Part shown: piece by piece, positions 57,601 to 64,000 of the stretch
How positions within the stretch are numbered: the stretch's first letter is position 1
Layout: the number at the start of each line of letters is the position of its first letter
Assembly: GCF_963676685.1 (NCBI RefSeq)
Contig: NC_092345.1
Span: forward strand, 49,869,838 to 49,933,837
Source of the DNA: Mytilus edulis
Lineage: Eukaryota > Mollusca > Bivalvia > Mytilida > Mytilidae
DNA length: 64,000 nt
Direction: 5' to 3'
Notes under the pieces: model-generated
The model's database searches: none
Told to the model about the DNA's origin: nothing
The model's input: only the letters and a program-made list of their open reading frames with translations
Translations under genes and position numbers: made by a program

Positions 57601-60600
57601 TGCAGTTTACTATCCATATCCATATACTGAAAAAAGGTTTTTTCAGTATATGGATATGGATAGTAAACTGCACATTGCCAGAAAACAAAGAAATAGTGAT
57701 GGCAACTTTAAATACGTTAATATAGTAATGCAAATAGACAGGAAATAATAAAAAATAAATTAAAAACATTGATTTACAAAATTTTAATCTGCTAACCGAG
57801 TCCCTGTGTTCAGGATCTTAAGAAGCCCCTTTTTGCTTAAAATATATAATGATATAATAATAATGTATAAGCCAAATCATATTCCATATTTTTGGAGGTA
57901 GACCTGGATTAAGTGATTTAACTCTTGCATTATTGTTTCGCTAAGTGAAGCAAAGCCATAAGATCATGTCGATTAATATGAAGATCATGTCGATTAATAT
58001 GTTGCTATAGAATTACAGTGTTTGGTAAATGATGTTAGTCAATGATTAGTACTACAGTTATTCTTACGCATTTATTAGTATACTTTACTTTAATCTGTAA
58101 AGCACGATTAGTTGTAATCACATTATTTACTCTGTATGATGCGTATTATGTTAATGAGTCATTCTATATGAAATTATAAATGACACGAAATACAATAACT
58201 CGATTCTAACCGATAAGTGATTATTGTATACATTTGTATTAAGTGATTAGTTAAACTATCACTTTATATTTACTTAAATGCGAATTTGAGAATTTATTAA
58301 CCCGATATCATATTTTTGTAAATTGAAGCCGTAGACCTGGATTAAGAGGGATAACTCTTGTACTATTGCTTCTCTATATATAGTGAACTGATTTATTTTC
58401 GCTGTGTTGAAGACACATTGGTGGCTCTGAAAGTTTCGGTGTGTTTTCTGCTCTTTGGTCGAGTTGTTGTCTATTTGACACATTCCCATTTCAATTATAA
58501 ATTTTATTTTAAAAGTATGAGTCTAAAACGGTACTTTGTATAACCGTTCAACAAAATAACAACCACACAAGAATAACACGTGAATTGAAGGACAAGTGTA
58601 ACCCTCGAAACATAGTAAAATCAAAGCATTATTGATAGGAAAATAAATTCTCTCGCCGTATAGGTGAGGTGGTTTTGAAGACGAAAGTATCAATTTACAT
58701 GTACCTGACATAAATAATTTGATTCATTACAGAGAGTTTTGATCTTTCTGTAGACTTTAATACTGCATGAAACTTGTTCTTTTTCTAGGGTTTTCAGACA
58801 GAGGATTTGAGGAATACCGCTTTACACTACCTCAATGTTCACATGACAAACAAGTTGGTGTCTACAGCTGTCAAGAAAAATTACAGGGCTACGATTATGT
58901 TGGTGTGGTGGACTTTGATGAGTACATAGTCCATGATAAATTATGGAGTTTTAAAGATATTTTAAATGTATGTAATAAAGGTAGAACTGCAGTACAAAAC
59001 TCGTTGTGTTGAACATAGCTTTTCCCGCCTCCTTAATGATTGTTCAACTGAGCTTTTAATTTGAAGCCGGAATTTTAAACTGGTTTAATTTCAAGATTTT
59101 TTTTTTATAAAAAAATAAAATCGTAGAATAATAATTGACTATTATACAGTAAACAAATGTTTTACAATCCGACTTTAATTATTTGAAAGAATTAAAATTG
59201 GTTCGACTAAATTAATAAAGCTTTATCAGATAAATAAAGGCAACAGTAGTATACCGCTTTTCAAAAGTCATGAATTGATTGAAAGGAAAATACGGGTAAC
59301 AAACTGAAACCGAGGGAAACACATCAACTATGAGAGGAAAACAACGAAACACTGCAGTGCATCAAAAAACAAACAACAATGCAACATATATAGAAATGAA
59401 CTATTAGATAACAACTGTCATATTCCAGACTTGGTACAGGATATATAAAGTTAAAAAGATGGCAGGTTGAACCTGTTTTTTTTTAGCTAGTCAAACCTCG
59501 CGCTTTATGGCAATGTTAAATATACCGCTAAAATGACAAAATTACATGACAGGAATACAGTACAAATACATACAAGAAAACTCAGAATAGAGAAATACAT
59601 AAATAAATAACATAATAGTACATTTCGTCAGGTTTACCTCAGAATAACAACGAATACCTAAAAAATAATTTAGGACGGCACACAAAAACAACATAAAAGA
59701 ATTACGAACTGTGTGACACGAATGTATCAACGCCACCAAAATTGACGTCACATGTAAATTTCTATAGTTGGATATAGATCGAGATTAGGTTTGTAATTAT
59801 GTTATTTGATGTATTTTATAACAATTACAAGAATATAAATACAGATATAAAATTGTGTAACTAATTGCATCATCTAACTATGTCGGTTTTTCTTCAATCA
59901 TACTATGTAAAACGAATTTTATCCATTATTAGAATTAATACTTTTTGCAAAAGATCATGTACTTAGTTTATGAACGGTTCAATGAAACATCGAACATGGT
60001 TCCAATAATTCTTATTATACTACACTCGTTCTATTTGAGCAGTCAAAATGCGTTGACTGTATATTTCTATAAATAAATTTGGTGTATTTACTGTCTTCTG
60101 ATTGGTTAAAAGAATTAGCTTTATTTTCAATGTTATCAATTTTTATGGCGACACGCCCACTCTAACGTTGTGTATTCATACGCAAACATCTGTGTACGTT
60201 GTTATTCGTATTGATATACATCTTTGAGCCTTATTTTTGATAGAAATTTATTTATAATGAATGGCAATAATTTATTTTGAATTTATTGAACCATAAAATT
60301 AATTTTTGACTCTTCACATTTAACATAATCCGCTTCGCGGATTATTCAATGTGAAGAGTCAAAAATTAATTTTATGGTTCAATAAATTCAAAATAAATAA
60401 CAGCCATTCATTATATGCCATATACAGTCACTGACCTGATATCACTTTTCCTCATGAATATTTAAATAGAAATTGTCGAAATTATATTTAATTATTCATA
60501 CGACCTCTTCAACCTGTTCTTGTTTCCAATGTAAACAACGATGCGTTTAACGACTCAAACTTGTTTGTTTTGCAATTTTTGGGAAACCATATTTCACTTA

Positions 60601-62692
60601 TTAATAATTTTTTTGTTTGCAACCTATAAATCATTATGTTTTATGTTTATTGTTGATATTTTAGTCTGCAACGAGTTTGTTCATCATTGATTGCGGTAAT
60701 GATGTACATTTCATCGTGTTTTATATTTCTCCGTCTGTGTGATATGAGGCCTTTTTAAAGGGGGATTTTTCCCAATATTTAAATCAAATAAATAACATTA
60801 ACACAATACACAACAATTGAAAATGTTTTTTTAGATTGCAGTATAAAGACAATAATAGTGCATTGACTTGACATATCAACGATATAAGGATTCGGCCCGA
60901 AACGGGGAAAATGCTCGGCACAGCCTCGCATTTCCCCGTTTCTAAGCCTCCTCCTTATATCGTTGATATGTCAAGTCAATGCACTATTATTGTCTATTTA
61001 CTTAACAAGAAAGGTTTTAGTTTGCTTAGGTTTTACAAACACTTTTGTGTGCTTCTTACTTTCAAAATATTGCAGCACATTATATATTTTTTTTTAATTT
61101 TCAGAATGAACTGATGCCAAAATATCCCGATGCAGCAGGGTTTACATTTAATGTCTCTTTCTTTATTCTGGATTGGGGTGATACCGGAAGTGGTGATCTA
61201 TATCTGACTAAATACGTACAGAGGACAGAGCCTCGAGTAGAATGTTTTAAAAATATCTATATTCCCAACAGAGTATGTGAAGTTACAACTCACACATTTG
61301 CAGCTAAAAAACGATACAAAAGGTAATGCTTTGATCTGAATGTTGCACCTAATTGGGAGAATTATTTGGTGCAACATGTAAATGTCTTGCTTTAAAGTCA
61401 TAAGAAACCTCAAATTAAAAAAAATAATGCATTTGTTTTTTATAACTCAATGAATAGTTTACATTATAAAACTTATGTACATATACTTTTTTCTGAAGAA
61501 AATTCTTTAATTTATTCATATTTAGAAGAAGTTTACTTTATTTTAATTGCTTCCTTCCAGGACATATTTTCCGTATGCAAAGTGACCTCAATTTGACACA
61601 TCTCGTAAAAATCCGGTGATCGCAATACGCATGGATGTCCTTAAAATAAACTATTATCTGAATTTACTTGTTAAACACGTGCTCAATTTCCATGCTTTTT
61701 TGTTGCTTTTTTGTTGATTGTTGACATACAGGTGACAATCGTTAAACTTCGGCTTCAAAACACGAACTTTAATTAGCTGCCATATTTTCACAACAATACT
61801 GACCGATTGAAAAAAAAATTGACGATTATACGAAATTCATGCGAACAAAATGAAAAATTCTTGAACAGAAGACTAAGTTTATGATGTTTGTATGCATTGG
61901 TTCAAGAATTAGTGTAAACATATTTTATTAATTAAATTCAGTAATGTACACAAATAGGCATTTACATAATAATACATGTGAAATAATTAATAGGATCCAG
62001 AAATAAGCTGTTAACTTATATTAATCCGTTTCCTAAAAAGAACATTTCATATTGTTATACTCAAGGAGTAAAATGTTAAAAAAAAATATAACAATGTTAC
62101 ACTAGATGGAAAGAAGAAAAAAACATATATTAAGGTTGTGACACACAGGAAAGAAGAAAAAAATATACATCGGAAATTCAATAATAAAGTGTATGTTTCT
62201 GAACAGACACAATTGTTTAAGATATCAAGAATTGGAAGAACATTATTGTTCATCGGTCACTCATTTCTTATGACTTTAATTTGACTTCTGTTTTTGTTGT
62301 CTTTTCACGTGTATAACATTTTAAATGCCCTTTTCTGTACCGGATTTTATTGTTTGCTCTTTATGTACTGTTAACTTTCCACTGATCGAGATTTAAAAGG
62401 GTTTGAGGGCGTTCCCTCCAGGGAATCGATAACATTAGTTACGTACCCTGTATAGCAAAACAAGTATACAAACAAAACCAACTGACATAATACTTAATTC
62501 TATCATCGTTGTAGATATCTACTCTCAGAACACAACACAGTGATACATCACTACCGAGAGTGCCCGAAAGTTCCTCAATGGAAAAATTGTATGACAGATC
62601 CAAGATCCACAGACCTTAAGATGGAAAAAATAAGGACTGAAATGACTAAAAGAGTAAAAGCTGTACAGAAACATCTAGGAATTTATAATTGA
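33535..62692 (+). CDS. Glycosyltransferase family 92 protein, five-exon gene model
   Basis: Joining 33547-33681 (or 46375-46509), 56153-56735, 58789-58967, 61105-61322 and 62515-62692 gives about 430 residues, four more if the upstream ATG at 33535 is used. It is a type II membrane protein: basic tail, membrane helix about 11-29, short stem, then a GT92 (formerly DUF23) domain. Seen: LSPQRLIEWFEYHRLMGVDK, the Y-YY-L-G block, VDFDEY with the DxD at residues 281-283, RVECF, the cysteine-rich VIHHYREC and C-terminal KVPQWKNC. Known GT92 members add galactose to glycans such as core fucose (C. elegans GALT-1); donor and acceptor here are inferred. Junction phases 0, 1, 0, 2 all fit. Confidence 0.9.
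33682..34079 (+). other. GT92 intron 1, G-rich stretch
   Basis: Mostly AT-rich. At 33989-34015 five G runs (GGGATGGGGGTGGGG and so on) form a potential G-quadruplex on the coding strand, 300 bases after the exon 1 donor. Confidence 0.5.
34080..36530. mobile_element. CACTA/EnSpm-like non-autonomous element
   Basis: Ends are CACTGTAAAT and its complement ATTTACAGTG, flanked by TT. Subterminal regions (34110-34460 and 36060-36510) are packed with GTTCA/TGAAC motifs in both orientations. CACTG ends, short inverted repeats and dense subterminal repeats are CACTA features. No transposase found. Length 2451 bp. Confidence 0.7.
35362..35640 (+). repeat. Three tandem ~90-bp units inside the CACTA-like element
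   Basis: Each reads GTTCATCAATTGAATGTGTG..GTGTTTCATTTTTGAACAC..GATGTTAGAGTTCTTAACAC with few changes. A fourth, separate unit is at 34177-34263. Confidence 0.8.
36531..36842. other. Unassigned DNA ending in poly-C
   Basis: AT-rich; a run of about 18 C at 36826-36842 marks the start of the next repeat. Confidence 0.4.
36843..37008 (+). repeat. Dispersed mussel repeat, complement of the 11055 family
   Basis: Reads GGTGGGACTCGTGTTGC, TAGTTTTCTATGTTGTGTC, TTTAGCCATGGCGTTGTCAG, GAGTTTGAATGTTTC, GGTATCTTTCG. The end continues directly into the 32-bp array. Confidence 0.75.
37009..37358 (+). repeat. 32-bp minisatellite, about 11 units
   Basis: Unit ATTGACATATATGCTCCCTC, TCTTTTAAAGAC; only a few substitutions (AACGAC, TGCCAT). 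It begins at the end of the dispersed repeat, the same place where the 52-bp array began in another copy. Confidence 0.95.
37400..37735 (-). repeat. Dispersed retroelement tail, reversed
   Basis: Complement of the 31222-31570 series, with CCCAAGTCAGGAGCCTG, GAAGGCCGTACGGTGACC and CAATCATACCACATCTTC. Confidence 0.75.
37736..39418. other. GT92 intron 1, small repeats
   Basis: 38670-38738 is a short tail of the Penelope-like element (GGTCGGGTTGTTGTCTCTTTG to CATTCTCAATTTTAT). 38822-38850 is a (TCG)n microsatellite, followed by a scrap of the CAATCATACCACATC repeat and a T run. No gene. Confidence 0.6.
39419..39580. mobile_element. hAT-like MITE, 162 bp
   Basis: Reversed relative of 16329-16478; left end CAGTGTTGGATCCAG, right end CTGCATCCGCCCCTG; TTTGCT on both sides (39413-39418 and 39581-39586). 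Confidence 0.85.
39581..42739 (+). other. GT92 intron 1, end of unit 1
   Basis: No coding sequence. 40390-40490 is a short retroelement tail. 40060-41960 is the counterpart of 53258-55960 in unit 2. (TA)n at 41890-41910. Confidence 0.6.
43113..44307 (+). pseudogene. Penelope-like retroelement, 5'-truncated copy 2
   Basis: The 97-codon frame from 43129 matches the fragment at 455-1210 from its active-site region on (here LDEILAL in place of LDDILAL, so a catalytic aspartate is lost). A stop follows NNV, where copy 1 has NNVLDF; later frames are shifted. It keeps the HKL..KTFTKFYHRYKD region missing in copy 1. The tail ends CATTCTCAATTTTAT. Compared with unit 1 it is a clean insertion between GGCTAA and AGTCATCATTG; I see no clear target duplication. 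Confidence 0.8.
44490..46345. other. Insert relative to unit 1, with foldback and duplication
   Basis: Absent from unit 1. Begins with an imperfect foldback at 44493-44604 (arms AATATCCAAAATTGTCAA). At 45341-45659 a 168-bp sequence with AAGATCTGAAGCAAGACTTG is repeated twice in tandem. Otherwise AT-rich. No family identified. Confidence 0.55.
46366..46509 (+). CDS. GT92 exon 1, copy 2
   Basis: Same length and phase as copy 1 with the same donor GTAGGT. From the ATG at 46375 the protein differs from copy 1 at three of 45 residues, all to non-Phe: F4Y, F11L and F19V. In-frame ATGs also lie at 46357 and 46366. The changes are conservative for a membrane helix, so both copies look functional. 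Confidence 0.8.
46590..46912 (+). repeat. Degenerate ~30-36-bp minisatellite, about 10 units
   Basis: Units resemble TAGTTTTTTGTGGG, TTCGTGTTGCACAGTC. The array runs out into TTAGTTTTCTGTGTTGTGT, which is the same dispersed repeat as 36843-36900, so this array grew from another part of that repeat. Confidence 0.85.
46913..47511. other. GT92 intron 1, nothing recognised
   Basis: AT-rich intron sequence between the minisatellite and the composite element. Confidence 0.4.
50108..51467. mobile_element. hAT-like element with CAGTGGCGTAGC ends, nested
   Basis: Inverted ends CAGTGGCGTAGC, flanked by TGAGC at 50103-50107 and 51468-51472. The join GGTGAGC-GACACAGG restores the host repeat. Length 1360 bp, no transposase. 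A 5-bp duplication suggests the hAT5-type group. Confidence 0.8.
50368..50509. mobile_element. 142-bp MITE nested in the hAT-like element
   Basis: Ends CAGTGGCGGATCCAG and AAATCCGCCTATG, flanked by CACCC (50363-50367, 50510-50514). A run of C lies near the right end. Related to 16329-16478. It makes a three-level nest within the composite element. Confidence 0.75.
51569..53257. other. GT92 intron 1, old repeats
   Basis: 52130-52285 is a fragment of the 13285-type repeat. A small perfect inverted repeat around CAAGGACGTAT is at 51878-51912. 52840-52915 resembles, reversed, 11370-11480. No gene. Confidence 0.5.
53693..53880. repeat. LINE-like tail with (AAATC)n end
   Basis: AATC AAATC AAATC precedes ATTTTATTGTCATATAAAC; the segment is absent from the matching place in unit 1 (about 40650). 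Short tandem ends are usual for CR1/L2-type LINEs. Confidence 0.55.
54435..54616 (-). repeat. Penelope-like element tail, short copy
   Basis: Begins AAATTGAGAATGGAAATGG and ends around ACGCCATACTAAT, matching 55321-55502; absent at the matching place in unit 1. Heavily 5' truncated. Confidence 0.75.
55321..55841 (-). mobile_element. Penelope-like element tail with 10-bp target duplication
   Basis: 521 bp of 3' tail, same as 1-345 plus its downstream end, reversed in the intron. TATGTTTATA flanks it at 55311-55320 and 55842-55851. Unit 1 shows the uninterrupted region near 41785. This fixes the element's 3' terminus as CTCAATTT. Confidence 0.9.
55954..55994. repeat. Perfect 41-bp hairpin
   Basis: TATCAGAGACATATAATA, loop CATTG, then the exact complement. 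Confidence 0.75.
56025..56113 (+). repeat. Remnant of the 18.8-20 kb foldback element
   Basis: ATTGATGCAAGCTATACTTT matches 18773, and GATTTAACATGGGTAGGC.. matches one arm of 19891-19991. It ends 40 bases before the next exon. Confidence 0.7.
56153..56735 (+). CDS. GT92 exon 2
   Basis: 194 codons plus one base, after the acceptor TTTACATTTCAG. Begins NVVTGFSFITRLPRGEL, includes QYQCQIPQC, the paired CAKIAYGTLSP and LIEWFEYHRLMGVDKV block and YYQKLQFGEIDEF, ending GKVI plus G. This is the N-terminal half of a GT92 domain. Donor GTAAGT. Confidence 0.93.
56736..57464 (+). other. GT92 intron 2, left part
   Basis: AT-rich; no element recognised before the palindromic insertion. Confidence 0.4.
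57465..57808. mobile_element. Perfectly palindromic 344-bp MITE with 8-bp target duplication
   Basis: Two 171-bp arms are exact reverse complements around a GG at 57636-57637; ends CACAGGGACTCGG. TTCAGGAT is duplicated at 57457-57464 and 57809-57816. An 8-bp duplication suggests hAT or a similar superfamily. It has no coding capacity; the two similar open frames on opposite strands are a result of the symmetry. Confidence 0.95.
57809..58394 (+). other. GT92 intron 2, right part
   Basis: GTAGACCTGGATTAAG occurs at 57899 and 58331 with similar following bases, a diverged direct repeat about 430 bp apart. No gene. Confidence 0.5.
58395..58506 (+). repeat. Diverged Penelope-like tail
   Basis: GTTGAAGACACATTGGTGGC to TCGAGTTGTTGTCTATTTGA and ..AATTTTATT resembles 44200-44307. 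Confidence 0.6.
58789..58967 (+). CDS. GT92 exon 3 (DxD motif)
   Basis: Two bases complete a glycine, then 59 codons: FSDRGFEEYRFTLPQC, VYSCQEKLQGYDYVGV, VDFDEYIVHDKLWSFKDILN. DFD is the presumed metal-binding DxD. Acceptor TTCTTTTTCTAG, donor GTATGT, phase 0 end. Confidence 0.95.
58968..59279 (+). other. GT92 intron 3, left part
   Basis: AT-rich; no feature recognised. Confidence 0.4.
59280..59760. repeat. Dispersed mussel repeat
   Basis: Contains AACTGTCATATTCCAGACTT, AACCTCGCGCTTTATGGCAA and CAACGCCACCAAAATTGACG, a series I recall as frequent in mussel DNA, probably a retroelement 3' region. No reading frame. Confidence 0.6.
60015..61010 (+). mobile_element. Dispersed element ending in a hairpin (copy 2), interrupted
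   Basis: Matches 20057-20755 except for the foldback insertion at 60073-60413. Its terminal hairpin is 60847-60995 (arms AGACAATAATAGTGCATTG). It lies just upstream of the acceptor of exon 4. Confidence 0.75.
60073..60413 (+). mobile_element. Foldback element in GT92 intron 3
   Basis: Opposite-orientation copy of 15078-15430. The palindromic half is 60256-60413 with TCCGCTTCGCGGATT at the centre. The surrounding repeat reads ATATTTCTAT before and GCCATATACAG after, as in the uninterrupted copy at 20107. Confidence 0.8.
61105..61322 (+). CDS. GT92 exon 4
   Basis: 72 codons plus two bases: NELMPKYPDAAGFTFNVSFF, ILDWGDTGSGDLYLTKYVQR, TEPRVECFKNIYIPNRVCEV, TTHTFAAKKRYK. This is the F-F..RT..RVE-C-K-I..P..V...THTF part of GT92. 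Acceptor TTTTTTTTAATTTTCAG, donor GTAATG. Confidence 0.93.
61323..62514 (+). other. GT92 intron 4
   Basis: AT-rich; two GGAAAGAAGAAAAAAA stretches at about 62109 and 62149 form a short direct repeat. Nothing coding. Confidence 0.5.
62515..62692 (+). CDS. GT92 exon 5 (C-terminus)
   Basis: One base completes an arginine, then YLLSEHNTVIHHYRECPK, VPQWKNC, a charged helix and stop TGA after HLGIYN. The HHYR-C motif is the usual end of the GT92 domain. Confidence 0.93.
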
Positions 62693-64000
62693 GTAATGTG
62701 GTACATGTTTAGTCTGGCAACCTGTGACTGTCTGCTTTTGTATCGATGAACAAACAAGTAAAACTGCGAGCTACTGTTCACTGATGATACCCCCGCCGCA
62801 ACTGGATAAGTAATTTTAATAGTGTAAAAATATGTAAGCGTTCTGTAAACAGGAAGTTGTTGAGTGATAAATCTGAAAACGCATCACACGGTGTAGCTGA
62901 CTTGTTTAAAACCCTGGAACCAAATTTTAGAAATCCTTATGTTGTAGTTCCTGAAAAAAATGCCGTTGACGAAAAATGTTCATGGGACGGATTGACGGAC
63001 GGACATACAGAGGTACACCCAATAATTCTAATATGATTTGAATATTAATCATTCCTATTTAATGAAACTAATATACAATATTTACGTGTGCTAGAGGTTT
63101 CGAGTGTGGAAGAATACATTCCGTATCTCAAATTTTAAAGAATTATAAGGATTACTGTTATCGGACTTTTATTTGTTTGTGAGTGAATTGGTCGCGTTTA
63201 TACACCAATAAATTCCTTTAAAACGGCGTTTAATCTTATATTAATTTTGGTAAAGTGGGGGTATAGATATTACAATATCGGCTTTAACGAATAACCTTTT
63301 ATTACTAAATGTAATCGAACTCATAACTTACACATTTTTTTTACTTTTGGTACGTTTTTCCTCATACATAAATATATAAATCAGATTTATTTTTGAAACT
63401 GATTAAATGTAAAAAAACAAAAAAAAGCCACAAATATGGAAACATAACGTAAAATATGTTAACTAACATATTAAATGTAAACAAAACAGACATATTGTGA
63501 TCTTTAACTATATTTCAATTTACCATAAACATAATCAAACTGACGAACAACGATCTTCAAACATATTGAAACACATGCACCAATGAAATATGACCCTCAG
63601 ACCTGTGTTAAAATAAAAAATAAAAAATATGATGTCCAATGCATTTTAAAAAATACATTAATTTATTGTATGTTTTTCATTTGTATTTATGTCGACATAA
63701 AAATTGAATTTCATGTACTCAAAACTTTGCATCAAGGTACAGATACAAACATTGACATTGTATTGTCTACATTTGAATAATGTGTGCGTACATTGTATCA
63801 ACCCAGTATGTGTTCCGTCAAACAGAAGTTCTCCAGTAAACTTTGTTATAAAAAATGCCATAATATCTGTTCATTTTGGTGAAAATATTCTTTACTCTTT
63901 AATCCACAAGGAATAAAACCTGTGATATTTGTTCTAGTGGAAATTACATTCCGAATATTTATTCCATTTAGAACTAATATTATGAAAGAACTTCTGTTTC
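62693..64000 (+). other. GT92 3' flank
   Basis: No further gene. A candidate AATAAA is at 63207-63212, giving a 3' UTR of about 0.5 kb. The last 70 bases (GTTCTAGTGGAAATTACATTCC..) vaguely resemble the interior repeats of the 3537-4972 element. Confidence 0.4.
63207..63212 (+). terminator. Candidate polyadenylation signal AATAAA
   Basis: First clear AATAAA after the GT92 stop codon, about 515 bases downstream. No transcript support. Confidence 0.35.

Noticed and set aside
57504..57769. Two 73-residue frames on opposite strands with almost the same protein
   Set aside because: They come from the perfect palindrome; no domain and no codon signal.

Overview
This window looks like nuclear DNA of a bivalve mollusc, most likely a mussel (Mytilidae). 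It is AT-rich, has short exons in long repeat-filled introns with GT/AG junctions, and carries several dispersed repeats that I recall as typical of mussel genomes. It holds two protein-coding genes, both on the + strand, both for type II membrane glycosyltransferases of the Golgi. Everything else I can support is transposable elements, foldbacks and satellite DNA.

Region 1 (1-17.4 kb): broken retroelement remnants (1-1634) and a tRNA-derived SINE (about 1976-2200) come first. A GT43 glucuronosyltransferase gene (B3GAT-like) follows, with exon 1 at 3033-3120 and/or 5788-5875 and exons 2-5 between 14300 and 17387. Its promoter/exon 1 block exists in four copies. Units A and B are a recent tandem duplication with identical anchor exons. 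Units C and D are older and broken. Unit A holds a 1436-bp TAA-flanked element and unit B a 2390-bp ACCAA-flanked element, each missing from the other unit.

Region 2 (17.4-32.9 kb): no recognisable gene. It has tandemly duplicated hairpin repeats (18.8-20.7 kb), an 8.8-kb minisatellite of about 170 units of 52 bp (21765-30588), a small perfect hairpin and a retroelement tail.

Region 3 (32.9-64 kb): a GT92 glycosyltransferase gene. Its anchor exon 1 is present twice (33535-33681 and 46366-46509) because of a tandem duplication of about 10 kb. The catalytic exons lie at 56153-56735, 58789-58967, 61105-61322 and 62515-62692. The introns hold a CACTA-like element, two more minisatellites, nested hAT-like elements, a composite element with 47-bp inverted ends, tails of a Penelope-like retroelement (one with a clear 10-bp target duplication) and a perfectly palindromic 344-bp insertion with an 8-bp target duplication.

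The two proteins would act in the Golgi lumen: one adding glucuronic acid to galactose-ended acceptors, the other probably adding a hexose to glycans. The main surprise is that both neighbouring genes have independently duplicated exactly the part carrying promoter, start codon and membrane anchor, with compatible splice phases. All exon models were read by eye from ORF continuity, splice consensus, phase and family motifs; no transcript or database search was available.
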